Assembly: GCF_014235185.1 (NCBI RefSeq)
Contig: NZ_CP060131.1
Location: 3,107,501-3,171,500, forward strand
Length of the DNA stretch: 64,000 nt
Reading direction: 5' to 3'
Origin: Pseudonocardia petroleophila
GTDB taxonomy: Bacteria > Actinomycetota > Actinomycetes > Mycobacteriales > Pseudonocardiaceae
In this document: positions 7,187-14,175 of the stretch, in pieces
Numbering within the stretch: position 1 is the stretch's first letter
How the letters are laid out: every line of letters begins with the position of its first letter
The notes under the pieces: model-generated
Database searches by the model: none
Seen by the model: the letters and a program-made list of their open reading frames with translations, nothing else
Told to the model about the DNA's origin: nothing
Made by a program: the position numbers and the translations under genes

Positions 7187-8485
7187 TCAGGCCGCGGTCA
7201 CCTCCGTCGGCGAGGTGGCCTGGTGCAGGACGGCTTGGAGCGCGCGGTGGCGGGCGGGGTCGTAGGGCTGGTGGTCCTGCCAGCAGCGCCAGATCACGTG
7301 CAGCCAAGCCCGCGCGACGATCCGAACCGCGTGAGGGTGGTGGTGCCCGCGGGCCCGGGCCCGGTCGTAGAGGCCGGCGGCCCAGGGGTTGGCGTGCCGG
7401 GAGTCGGCGGCGAAGTCGCAGACCGCGTCGCGCAGCTGTTTGTCGGCCGACCACCGGAACGAGGTGATCTTCATCTTCCCGGACTGCCGCGTCGACGGGG
7501 TGGTCCCGGCGAGGGAGGCGAGGGATTCGGGGGTGGGGAACCGACCGCGACAGTCCCCGATCTCGGCCAGCAACCGGGCCGCGCGCAGCGCTTTCGCGCG
7601 CGGTAGGGACAGGAAGATGTGCGCGTCGGCGTGCTCGGACAGCAGCGCGGCGATGTGGGCGTCGAGGGTGTGGATCTGGGTGACGATCACGGTCAACGCG
7701 GCGACGAACGCGCCGGTCACCTGGGCGGCCGCGGCACCGGCCGGCCCAGTCGCGCCGGGCGCGGCCGCGCGCAGGTGGGCGTGCAGCGCGGCGGGGTCCT
7801 TGCGGCCGGTATAGCCGACGGAGCGTAGCCAGGTTGCCAACCGGGACGGGGTGAGCCAGTCGGTGTCGTCCTGGCAGGTGAACCGGCCCAAGAACCGCAG
7901 GCTGGTCACGGCGTCGAGGTCGGCGAACAGCCCGACCGGGCCGGGGTGGAAGAACCGCAGATGCGCCCGGAGCTGATTAGCCAGCCCGACCCGGTGGGCG
8001 AGCAGATCCTTCCGGGCCCGCACTGCTGATCGGAGCATGAGCGTGGCCGCGGTGTCGGGGACGAGCGGGCGCAGCCGGGCACGGTCGGTGCGCAGGGTGT
8101 CGGCCAGGACGAACGCGTCGAACCGGTCGTCCTTGTTCCCGGCCGAGCCGTAGCGTCCGCGCAGGTTGTGGACCTGGTTGGGGCTGATCACCACGACGGT
8201 GAGCCCGGCGTCGAGGAGAGTGTCGACGACCTGTCCGTCGCCGCGTTCGATCGCGATCTCGCCGACGCCGGCGCGGCGCAGCCGGCGGACGAGCTCGCGC
8301 AGCCCGGCGCCGGTGGCGTCGATGAGGAACTGCTCGGTGACCGTGCCCTTGTTGTTCACGATCGCGACGGCGTGGTCGGCGGTGGCCCAGTCCAGGCCGG
8401 CGGTGACGTCACCAGGCGGGAACTCCGGCAGAACGGTCACCGATGGCGCGGTCGCGCTGGGGGAGCGGGTCGGGGTGGGCGGCAT
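7187..8485 (-). CDS. IS110 family transposase (DEDD recombinase)
   Basis: 432 residues, apparently complete. The N-terminal RuvC-like DEDD domain starts with AGLDWATADHAVAIV (first aspartate near residue 32), has AIERGDGQ and ends in KDDRFDAFVLADTL. The C-terminal Transposase_20 domain has SLASLAGTTPSTRQSGK, with the conserved serine. IS110 enzymes insert a circular intermediate using a bridge RNA encoded in the noncoding end of the element. I chose the ATG at 8485 because AAGGA lies just upstream; an in-frame ATG at 8557 is an alternative without a site. The remnant at 5617 shows that this family has entered the island more than once. Confidence 0.93.
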   Translation of the reverse strand: MPPTPTRSPSATAPSVTVLPEFPPGDVTAGLDWATADHAVAIVNNKGTVTEQFLIDATGAGLRELVRRLRRAGVGEIAIERGDGQVVDTLLDAGLTVVVISPNQVHNLRGRYGSAGNKDDRFDAFVLADTLRTDRARLRPLVPDTAATLMLRSAVRARKDLLAHRVGLANQLRAHLRFFHPGPVGLFADLDAVTSLRFLGRFTCQDDTDWLTPSRLATWLRSVGYTGRKDPAALHAHLRAAAPGATGPAGAAAAQVTGAFVAALTVIVTQIHTLDAHIAALLSEHADAHIFLSLPRAKALRAARLLAEIGDCRGRFPTPESLASLAGTTPSTRQSGKMKITSFRWSADKQLRDAVCDFAADSRHANPWAAGLYDRARARGHHHPHAVRIVARAWLHVIWRCWQDHQPYDPARHRALQAVLHQATSPTEVTAA

Positions 8486-8930
8486 GTCGTCCTTCGTGCA
8501 GCGGTTGCAGGCGCGCCCGTGGGGAAGGTGCTGGGTCGCGGCTCCCGCATCGCTCACTGTTAGGCGCTCACGGTGGCGCTCAGCCCTTGTCGACGGTCCG
8601 CGCGACCCAGGTGACCACCAGGTCCCGCGTTTCTAAGGGGGGACGTCGACTCGTCGCGTCGGCTTACCAGGGCGGTGACCGGGTGGCACCTCGGGTGCAT
8701 CGACGACGAGATCGCCGCCGACACCTACCGATAGTGGCCCAGTGGGCTTACCACGGCCTGACTCCCGGTAAAGGGCACTCCGCTGCGCTCCGTGTCGCTG
8801 CGCGACGGCCTTCGGCCGCCCTTGACCGGCAGCCTCCACGGCCGTGGTTGGTCGCCTTACGGCGGCGGGGGAAACAACTCCCCGCCGCCCCAAGGGGACG
8901 GGCCACCAGGCCCAACCAGAGGAGGCCACG
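8486..8930. other. 445-bp noncoding stretch: IS110 upstream end and structured leader
   Basis: The part next to the transposase start (about 8486-8640) is where an IS110-group element would encode its bridge RNA; it contains a repeated GGCGCTCA (8563-8570 and 8575-8582). The exact element end cannot be fixed without the target sequence. The rest (about 8640-8930) is rich in small hairpins, including CGGCCTTCGGCCG near 8802-8820 and the perfect stem at 8861-8889, and looks like a leader for the following gene. No gene seen. Confidence 0.45.
8861..8889 (+). terminator. Perfect 10-bp hairpin 41 nt before an unknown gene
   Basis: GGCGGCGGGG (8861-8870) pairs with CCCCGCCGCC (8880-8889) across a 9-nt A-rich loop. 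It may be an attenuator, an operator, or a terminator for transcription from the IS110 side. The position in the leader of the 8931 gene favours regulation. Confidence 0.45.
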
Positions 8931-9443
8931 ATGCCCGCACGTACCCGCCCGCCCGCCGAGCAGACCGCGCAGGCGCGGATGATCACTGCCTCCTCCGTCG
9001 TGACGAATCTCGTCGTCCGAGCTGCTGGACTCGTCCCTGCGCGGCTGGACCTGGCGCACGTCGGTACGCCGGAGCAGCAGCTGGGGCTCACTCTCGGCGG
9101 GGTGCTGATCTACATGCGGGCTGGGGCCACCGCCCGCGCCGCAGCGGACGGCTGGACGGGCGCGGCGGTGCTCGCGCAGTCGCTCCCGCCGGCCATCGCG
9201 GGACGGCGTCCGCTGTTGATCGGCCCGACGACCGTGGCCGCGATGGTGCGGCTGGCTGGGCTGCCGGAGGTCGGGGCGATCTTCGTGCCGTCCCGGGCCA
9301 GCGGCGCGGTCCCTGCGATGCTGCGGCTGCAGATGGGGCCCGTCACGTGGGAGATCTGCGACGCGACGGCGTATACGTCGATGCTGCGCGCGTGGCGGCA
9401 GGCCGCGCAGCTGCTCGGCGACAACCCGACCGAGGACGAGTGA
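8931..9443 (+). CDS. Unknown protein, 170 residues (island gene)
   Basis: I do not recognise a family. AGAGGAGG lies 6-7 nt before the ATG at 8931, a very strong site, so the gene is probably real. The sequence is soluble, alanine- and leucine-rich, with a central segment AAVLAQSLPPAIAGRRPLLI and a conserved-looking IFVPSRASGAVPAMLRLQMG ahead of a C-terminal helix WRQAAQLLGDNPTEDE. No signal peptide or clear membrane helix. Hairpins lie before (8861) and after (9462) it. Its place between an IS110 element and the tRNA-Gly fragment suggests island cargo or a maintenance gene. Confidence 0.65.
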   Translation: MPARTRPPAEQTAQARMITASSVVTNLVVRAAGLVPARLDLAHVGTPEQQLGLTLGGVLIYMRAGATARAAADGWTGAAVLAQSLPPAIAGRRPLLIGPTTVAAMVRLAGLPEVGAIFVPSRASGAVPAMLRLQMGPVTWEICDATAYTSMLRAWRQAAQLLGDNPTEDE

Positions 9444-9461
9444 CCGACGCTGTGGACTACC

Positions 9462-9488
9462 CGGCCCGGCTGCAGTGCAGCCGGGCCG
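9462..9488 (+). terminator. Perfect 13-bp hairpin with 1-nt loop
   Basis: CGGCCCGGCTGCA and its exact complement are separated by a single G. It follows the 8931 gene by 18 nt. Such a tight palindrome would form a cruciform or a strong terminator hairpin, and it argues against a GTG start at 9440 for the next gene. Confidence 0.7.
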
Positions 9489-9508
9489 AGGCGCGTCATC
9501 ATCGGCGC

Positions 9509-9781
9509 ATGGGTGTGTTGTGGACGGTCGGAGTGCTTCCGGCCGGGGTGGAGAACGTGCAGCCGCTGGCGAGTGGCGTGGAGGAGAGCTGGGCGGCCGC
9601 GATCGACGAGGCATCCGGCGCTCTCGTCGTGGCCGCCGCCGATCGCGGCCGCGCGGAGTACCGGGTCTCCGTGGCCGGCGCTGAGATGATGGTGATTCCC
9701 GGACTGACCGAGGACGGCGAGGTCGACCTGTCCAGCCTCCAGGACACGCTGACGTCGATTACGCGCGGCTACGGCGACTGA
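9509..9781 (+). CDS. Small unknown protein, 90 residues (island gene)
   Basis: Product begins MGVLWTVGVLPAGVENVQPL and contains SWAAAIDEASGALVVAAADR and YRVSVAGAEMMVIPGLTEDG; acidic overall, no membrane segment or signal peptide. No family recognised. Start uncertain: ATG 9509 lies after a strong hairpin, while an in-frame GTG at 9440 overlaps the previous stop (GTGA) and would read through the hairpin. The gene ends 121 bp before the tRNA-Gly fragment, so it is the last gene of the island. Confidence 0.5.
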   Translation: MGVLWTVGVLPAGVENVQPLASGVEESWAAAIDEASGALVVAAADRGRAEYRVSVAGAEMMVIPGLTEDGEVDLSSLQDTLTSITRGYGD

Positions 9782-9902
9782 TCGCTCGTGGGATCAAATG
9801 TGGTGCGAAACAGCGGAGGCGAGCGTGAACGGAGACGCCCATAGACGGGTCGCGTGCGGCTGTCGTCGCAGGTGGAGGCCCTGGTCTACAACGATCGGAT
9901 AC

Positions 9903-9946
9903 CTTCCAAACTAGCTACGCGGGTTCGATTCCCGTCGCCCGCTCCA
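9903..9946 (+). other. tRNA-Gly(TCC) 3' fragment: probable attachment site at the island's right end
   Basis: From the anticodon loop CTTCCAA through the 3' anticodon strand (ACTAG), T-arm (GCGGG TTCGATT CCCGT), acceptor strand CGCCCGC, discriminator T and CCA, this matches the 3' half of a tRNA-Gly(TCC). The 5' acceptor strand GCGGGCG, the D-arm and the 5' anticodon strand are absent; the bases before it do not pair. Integrases of actinobacterial elements commonly use exactly this segment, leaving a 3' copy at the distal end. The intact gene and integrase would then lie left of the window. Confidence 0.8.
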
Positions 9947-9962
9947 CGTCCCCGCGGCACCG

Positions 9963-10676
9963 TCAGCGCAGGAGCTCGCCCGCCCGCCGCAGCACGTCGA
10001 GCTGGGCGGGGTTGTAGAGCTCCCGCATCGCCCGCTGCGCGGTCTGCTCGACGAAGCGCGCGCCGCGCGGGGAGTCGGAGTGCGGGGCGGTCAGGCCGGG
10101 GTGGTCGGCGTGCAGCCTGCGGATGTAGGGGGCCAGGCGCTCGGCCAGGTCCCGGCGGGTCGGCTCGTCGGCGTCGGCGGGGAGGTCGTCGAGCTCGCGG
10201 GCCACGGGATCGACGGGGAGGTCCTCCAGCACGTCGGCCCAGGCCTGCATGCGCTGCGGCCCGAGCACCCGGCTCAGCACGACGACGAACGAGCGGTCGG
10301 CGTCGGTCAGCCCGGCCGTGGCGGCCGGGGCGAGCTCGGGCGGGAGGTCCAGCGGCGCCGACCGGTCCAGGATGAGCGCGAGCTCGGCCCGGGCGCGCTG
10401 GAGCCGGTCGACGGTGGCGGCGAGCTCGGCGTCGAGCGCGCGCAGGGCGTCGGCCGGGTGGCCGTCGTCGCCCATCTCGGCGATCTGGGGCAGGGAGAAC
10501 CCGAGGTCGGTGAGGCGCCTGATCCGCAGCAGCCGGACGAGGTGGGCCACGCCGTACTGCTTGTAGCCGTTGGCGCGCCGCTCGGGCTCCGCGAGCAGCC
10601 CGACCTCGTGGTAGTGCCGGACCGCCCGCACGCTCGTGCCGGCGAGCTCGGCGATCTCGCGGGTGCTCCAGGCCAC
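9963..10676 (-). CDS. MerR family transcriptional regulator
   Basis: 237 residues. The N-terminal MerR helix-turn-helix reads STREIAELAGTSVRAVRHYH and continues into YKQYGVAHLVRLLRIRRLTD; the remainder is a helical effector region (about 80-237) unlike the cysteine-rich metal sensors, so the ligand is unknown. I chose GTG 10676 because TACGTT lies exactly 6 nt upstream, the leaderless pattern seen across this window; a further GTG at 10706 is possible. It is the first gene of the resident chromosome after the attachment site and ends 17 bp from it. Convergence with the island means no read-through into it. Confidence 0.88.
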   Translation of the reverse strand: MAWSTREIAELAGTSVRAVRHYHEVGLLAEPERRANGYKQYGVAHLVRLLRIRRLTDLGFSLPQIAEMGDDGHPADALRALDAELAATVDRLQRARAELALILDRSAPLDLPPELAPAATAGLTDADRSFVVVLSRVLGPQRMQAWADVLEDLPVDPVARELDDLPADADEPTRRDLAERLAPYIRRLHADHPGLTAPHSDSPRGARFVEQTAQRAMRELYNPAQLDVLRRAGELLR

Positions 10677-10682
10677 GGGGCC

Positions 10683-10688
10683 AACGTA
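10683..10688 (-). promoter_or_regulatory. -10 hexamer TACGTT, leaderless merR
   Basis: Six bases separate the hexamer from the GTG at 10676, predicting transcription to begin at the start codon. Confidence 0.5.
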
Positions 10689-10721
10689 GGACCACGGGGA
10701 CGCCACCGGGGCCGGGGGTCG

Positions 10722-11462
10722 TCAGCGGAGCATGCGCGTGATGCCCAGCGCGGCGGTGCGGACGGCGGGGGCGAGGCGCGCGGTGTCGAGGCGGTGGGCC
10801 CAGCCGGTGATGGACACCGCCGCCACCGCGTACCCGTCGCCGTCGAGGACCGGGGCGGCGACGCAGGCGATGCCGACCGTCGACTCCTCGTGCTCCTCGG
10901 CGATGCCGCGCTCGGCGATGCGCGCGAGGTCGCGGGCCAGGTGCCCGGGCGCGACGACGGTGCGGGGCGTGCGCCGGACCAGCCCGGCGTCGACGACGGC
11001 GGCGAGCCGCCCCGGCGGGGCGAACGCGAGCAGCGCCTTCCCGACCCCGGTGCAGTACGCCGGCATCCGCCCGCCGACGCGCGACGGCACGGACGGGCCC
11101 TGCCTGCTGTCGATCTTCTGGACGTAGACGACCTCGACGCCGTCGGGCACCGCGAGGTGGACGGTCTCGTGGGTGGCCTCGAACAGGTCGGCGAGGAACG
11201 GTGCGGCGGTCTCGCGCAGCCCGCGCTGGCGCGGGGCGAGTGCGCCCAGCTCGAACAGGCGCATGCCGAGCCGGATGCCTGTGGGGGTCCGCTCGACGAC
11301 GTCCCACGCGGCGAGCTCCGCGATCAGTCGGTGCGCGGTGGGCTTGGGGATCCCGGTGCGGCGGGTGAGCTCGGCGAGGGTGACCTCGGTGTCGCCCGGG
11401 CCGAACGCGGCGAGCAGCGTCATCGTCCGGCCGATGACGGAGTTCGGCTCGCCGGGGGGCAC
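10722..11462 (-). CDS. IclR family transcriptional regulator
   Basis: 246 residues. The N-terminal winged helix (about 8-70) includes LAELTRRTGIPKPTAHRLIA; the C-terminal IclR effector domain (about 75-245) has the family segments GVGKALLAFAPPG and the late CVAAPVLDGDGYAVAAVSIT. IclR proteins usually control catabolic operons in response to small acids. Start is GTG at 11462, with GAGACT 6 nt upstream. It is divergent from the GH13 gene (40-bp gap), which makes that gene a candidate target. The stop is 46 bp from the merR start, so the two regulators may be cotranscribed. Confidence 0.9.
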   Translation of the reverse strand: MPPGEPNSVIGRTMTLLAAFGPGDTEVTLAELTRRTGIPKPTAHRLIAELAAWDVVERTPTGIRLGMRLFELGALAPRQRGLRETAAPFLADLFEATHETVHLAVPDGVEVVYVQKIDSRQGPSVPSRVGGRMPAYCTGVGKALLAFAPPGRLAAVVDAGLVRRTPRTVVAPGHLARDLARIAERGIAEEHEESTVGIACVAAPVLDGDGYAVAAVSITGWAHRLDTARLAPAVRTAALGITRMLR

Positions 11463-11502
11463 GGCCCGAGTCTCGCACCCGGCCCGGTGGGAGGCTCACC
11501 GC

Positions 11503-12747
11503 ATGCAGGACAAGTGGATCGACCACGCGATCTGGTGGCACGCGTACCCGCTCGGGTTCGTCGGCGCCGAGCGCGACGCGCTGCCCGACGGCGCCGCCCC
11601 CGTGCACCGGCTCGCCCGGTTCGAGCCGTGGCTCGACCACCTCGTCGGGCTGGGCTGCTCAGGCCTCGCGCTGGGGCCGGTGTTCGCCTCGGAGACCCAC
11701 GGCTACGACACCGTCGACCTCCTCCGCATCGACCCCCGCCTCGGCGACGACGGCGACTTCGACGCGCTCGTCGCCGCCGCCAGGGAGCGGGGCGTCCGGA
11801 TCCTGCTCGACGGCGTGTTCAACCACGTCGGGCGCGGGTTCGAGCGGTTCCGGGCGGCGCAGGACGGCGACGCCGAGGCCCGGCGCTGGTTCCGCTGGGA
11901 CGGCGACCGGCCCGCCGACTTCGAGGGCCACAGCCGGCTCGTCGAGCTCAACCACGACGAGCCCGCGGTGCAGCGGCACGTCACCGAGGTCATGACGCAC
12001 TGGCTCGGCCGCGGCGCCGACGGCTGGCGGCTCGACGCGGCCTACCGCGTGCCGCCGTCGTTCTGGCGGGCGGTGCTGCCCCCGGTGCGCGAGCGCTTCC
12101 CCGAGGCGTGGTTCGTCGGCGAGGTGATCCACGGGGACTACCCGGCGTACGTCGCGGAGTCCGGGCTCGACTCCGTCACGCAGTACGAGCTGTGGAAGGC
12201 GGTCTGGAGCGCTCTCAACGACCGCAACCTGTTCGAGCTGGCCCACGCGCTGGAGCGGCACTCGACCGCGGTGGAGTCGTTCGCGCCGCTGACGTTCCTG
12301 GGCAACCACGACGTCACGCGGCTGGCCAGCCGGCTCGACGTGCCCGAGCACATCGGGCTCGCGGTCGCCGTGCTGATGACCGTCGGGGGAGTGCCGAGCG
12401 TCTACGCGGGCGACGAGCAGGCGTTCACCGGCGTCAAGGAGGACCGCGAGTTCGGCGACGACGCCGTGCGCCCGCCGTTCCCGGACACCCCCGACGACCT
12501 GGCCCCGTTCGGCGCCCCGGTCCAGGAGGTGCACCAGCGGCTGATCGGGCTGCGCCGCCGCCACCCGTGGCTGGTGCGGGCGCGCACCACCGTCGAGCAC
12601 CTGACGAACACCACGATCGCCTTCCGGTCCTCCGGCGGGCCGGGGGAGGAGCTGGTCACGCTGCTGTCCGTCGACGACGCGCCGCAGCGCCTGCCCGGCG
12701 TGGACGAGGTGCTGGCGCCGCACTCGTGGCGGGTGCTCGGGGCCTGA
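11503..12747 (+). CDS. GH13 alpha-amylase family glycosidase
   Basis: 414 residues with the four GH13 motifs: LLDGVFNHVG (about 101-110), DGWRLDAAYRV with nucleophile D178, FVGEVIH with acid/base E207, and FLGNHDVTR with H269-D270. It hydrolyses or transfers alpha-glucosides. The protein is short for the family and has no signal peptide, so it acts inside the cell, for example on maltooligosaccharides or trehalose-related sugars; the exact substrate cannot be told. GGGAGG precedes the ATG at 11503. Divergent from the IclR regulator. The DNA is strongly GC-biased and typical of the core genome. Confidence 0.9.
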   Translation: MQDKWIDHAIWWHAYPLGFVGAERDALPDGAAPVHRLARFEPWLDHLVGLGCSGLALGPVFASETHGYDTVDLLRIDPRLGDDGDFDALVAAARERGVRILLDGVFNHVGRGFERFRAAQDGDAEARRWFRWDGDRPADFEGHSRLVELNHDEPAVQRHVTEVMTHWLGRGADGWRLDAAYRVPPSFWRAVLPPVRERFPEAWFVGEVIHGDYPAYVAESGLDSVTQYELWKAVWSALNDRNLFELAHALERHSTAVESFAPLTFLGNHDVTRLASRLDVPEHIGLAVAVLMTVGGVPSVYAGDEQAFTGVKEDREFGDDAVRPPFPDTPDDLAPFGAPVQEVHQRLIGLRRRHPWLVRARTTVEHLTNTTIAFRSSGGPGEELVTLLSVDDAPQRLPGVDEVLAPHSWRVLGA

Positions 12748-12783
12748 GGTTTGGCGGACGCACCCGGCCGGGAACGGAAGGGC

Positions 12784-12993
12784 ATGTCTGACCACGTGTA
12801 CCGAGTGACCGAGATCGTCGGAACGTCCCCCGACGGCGTCGACACGGCGATCCGCAACGGCGTCAAGCGAGCAGCCACGACCCTGCGCGGGCTGGACTGG
12901 TTCGAGGTGACCGAGGTGCGGGGCCACATCGTCGACGGCGAGGTGGAGTACTTCCAGGTCGGCCTGAAGGTGGGGTTCAAGCTCGAGGACTGA
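12784..12993 (+). CDS. Dodecin family flavin-binding protein
   Basis: 69 residues, full length for a dodecin. MSDHVYRVTEIVGTSPDGVD and the segment TLRGLDWFEVTEVRGHI include the tryptophan that sandwiches flavin in this family; GEVEYFQVGLKVGFKLE is the last strand. Dodecins assemble into hollow dodecamers that store flavin or coenzyme A. GGAAGGG lies 4 nt before the ATG at 12784. The gene follows the GH13 gene by 36 bp and may be read from its transcript. Confidence 0.95.
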   Translation: MSDHVYRVTEIVGTSPDGVDTAIRNGVKRAATTLRGLDWFEVTEVRGHIVDGEVEYFQVGLKVGFKLED

Positions 12994-13000
12994 CCCCCGG

Positions 13001-13495
13001 TCAGCTCCACTCGAGGACGAGCGAGCCGCCGACGGGCAGCGCGTGCCAGTCGGGGGCGATCCCGTCCAGCACGTCGACGACGGCGTCCAGCGCGGCCGGG
13101 TCGACGCCGGCGCCCGCCTCGTCCGTCCACGCCCGGACGCCGGGCGGGACGGGGCGGTCGGCGTGGCGGATCTCCCACGCCGACTGCGCCGCCCGCGTGA
13201 AGGCCTCCGACCGCCGCATGTCGACGCCGTCGGTGCGCCGGGCGTTCCGGCGGGCCCACTTCTTCGTGTAGGGCTCGTCGACGGGGCGGAACGTGCCCGC
13301 GTCGCCGCCCGCGACGAGCGAACCGAAGATGCCGTCGCGCAGCCGGAAGTGCCGCTCGACGACGAAGTGCACCAGGTCGTGCGGGACGTGCGCGTGGTAG
13401 CCGGGGGCGGGGTCCATCCGCACGCGGTCACCGACCGGCCGGACCGCCGTCACCGCGTAGCGGCGCTGCCCGGTGCGGGTGAAGGTGACCTGCAT
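13001..13495 (-). CDS. Unknown conserved-looking protein, 164 residues
   Basis: Starts MQVTFTRTGQRRYAVTAVRP; a central stretch HAHVPHDLVHFVVERHFRLR is histidine-rich and could bind metal. C-terminal WHALPVGGSLVLEWS. No signal peptide or membrane helix. I know similar uncharacterised actinobacterial proteins but no function. TATCGT lies 7 nt before the ATG at 13495, which supports the start and predicts a leaderless message. It ends 8 bp from the dodecin stop, convergent. Confidence 0.75.
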   Translation of the reverse strand: MQVTFTRTGQRRYAVTAVRPVGDRVRMDPAPGYHAHVPHDLVHFVVERHFRLRDGIFGSLVAGGDAGTFRPVDEPYTKKWARRNARRTDGVDMRRSEAFTRAAQSAWEIRHADRPVPPGVRAWTDEAGAGVDPAALDAVVDVLDGIAPDWHALPVGGSLVLEWS

Positions 13496-13502
13496 GCCCC
13501 CG

Positions 13503-13508
13503 ACGATA
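13503..13508 (-). promoter_or_regulatory. -10 hexamer TATCGT, leaderless unknown gene
   Basis: Seven bases before the ATG at 13495. Confidence 0.5.
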
Positions 13509-13536
13509 GGTTCCCGCGGGAGCGCCGACGACCGGT

Positions 13537-13977
13537 TTACCCCGGTCCGGTCCCCGCCGTCGTGACCGGCAGCGGCCGGCTGACCAGGACCACCTCGGTG
13601 CCCGCCGCGCCGGGGCGCACGTCGACGTCGGCCATGCACCCGCGCATCACCAGGAGACCGCGGCCGCGGTAGCCCGGGTCGCGGGGAGGTCGCCAGCGGC
13701 CCTCGTCGCGGACGACGAACCGCACGCGCTGCCGCCCGCCGTCGACGATCCGCTCGCCGGTGACCTCGACGTCGCCCGCCGCGACCCCGCCGTAGCCGTG
13801 CTCGACGGAGTTGGCGACCGCCTCGTGCACGGCCAGCACCACGTCGTCGGTCTCGTCGTCGGGCCAGCCGAGCCCGGCGAGCCAGTCGCGGATCCGCCTG
13901 CGCACGTCCCGGGCCGCGGCCGGCACCCCGACCAGGCGGACCTGCAGGGGAGTCGTGTGGAGGCGTCCGGGTCCCAT
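13537..13977 (-). CDS. RsbW-like anti-sigma/regulatory ATP-binding protein
   Basis: 146 residues, a single GHKL ATPase domain of the RsbW type (HATPase_c_2). The N-box is LAVHEAVANSVEHGYGG and the G-box region DEGRWRPPRDPGYRGRGLLV. Such proteins bind a sigma factor or phosphorylate an anti-sigma antagonist. No antagonist (STAS) or sigma-B type gene lies next to it, so its partner is elsewhere. CACACT lies 8 nt before the ATG at 13977. It is convergent or unlinked to its neighbours, with a 41-bp gap to the unknown gene downstream. Confidence 0.85.
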   Translation of the reverse strand: MGPGRLHTTPLQVRLVGVPAAARDVRRRIRDWLAGLGWPDDETDDVVLAVHEAVANSVEHGYGGVAAGDVEVTGERIVDGGRQRVRFVVRDEGRWRPPRDPGYRGRGLLVMRGCMADVDVRPGAAGTEVVLVSRPLPVTTAGTGPG

Positions 13978-14089
13978 CGACGCGGAGTGTGCCAAGGATC
14001 CCGGCACTACGCCGGACGGGGGATCGACGGATGCGCCGGTCCACACTGCGGAACCGCGACGGCTCCGGCGTAACCCCGGCGGGCCGGTG

Positions 14090-14115
14090 GGCGACGCCAG
14101 TGGTGGGGCGTCGCC
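14090..14115. repeat. Perfect 9-bp inverted repeat in a 198-bp divergent spacer
   Basis: GGCGACGCC and GGCGTCGCC separated by 8 nt, between the anti-sigma-like gene and dedA. It lies 60 bp before the dedA start and could be an operator or a 5' leader hairpin. Confidence 0.4.
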
Positions 14116-14175
14116 GACGTCTGTCACTCTGGACCCCGAACGGGTTGCGGAGCACGAACCGGAAGGGACGGCCGA

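Noticed and set aside
9440-9781. Longer form of the 90-residue island gene starting at GTG 9440
   Set aside because: It would have to translate through a perfect 13-bp hairpin with a one-base loop, and the extra residues look noncoding. Kept as an alternative only.
9841-9946. An intact tRNA gene
   Set aside because: Only the 3' half is present. No 5' acceptor strand, D-arm or 5' anticodon strand can be drawn from the preceding bases, so it is not called as a functional tRNA.
1-9946. A phage or conjugation module
   Set aside because: No integrase, relaxase, replication or structural genes are visible in this part. The mobile character is inferred from the attachment site and IS110 only.
10080-12791. 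A 900-codon open frame on the + strand running across the regulator and GH13 genes
   Set aside because: It has low-complexity R/G/A-rich sequence with no domain, and lies opposite or out of frame with genes that have clear motifs. It is a GC-bias artefact, as are similar long frames opposite gltBD, dapA and rne.
14090-14115. A riboswitch before dedA
   Set aside because: Only a simple 9-bp inverted repeat is present; nothing resembles a known riboswitch core.
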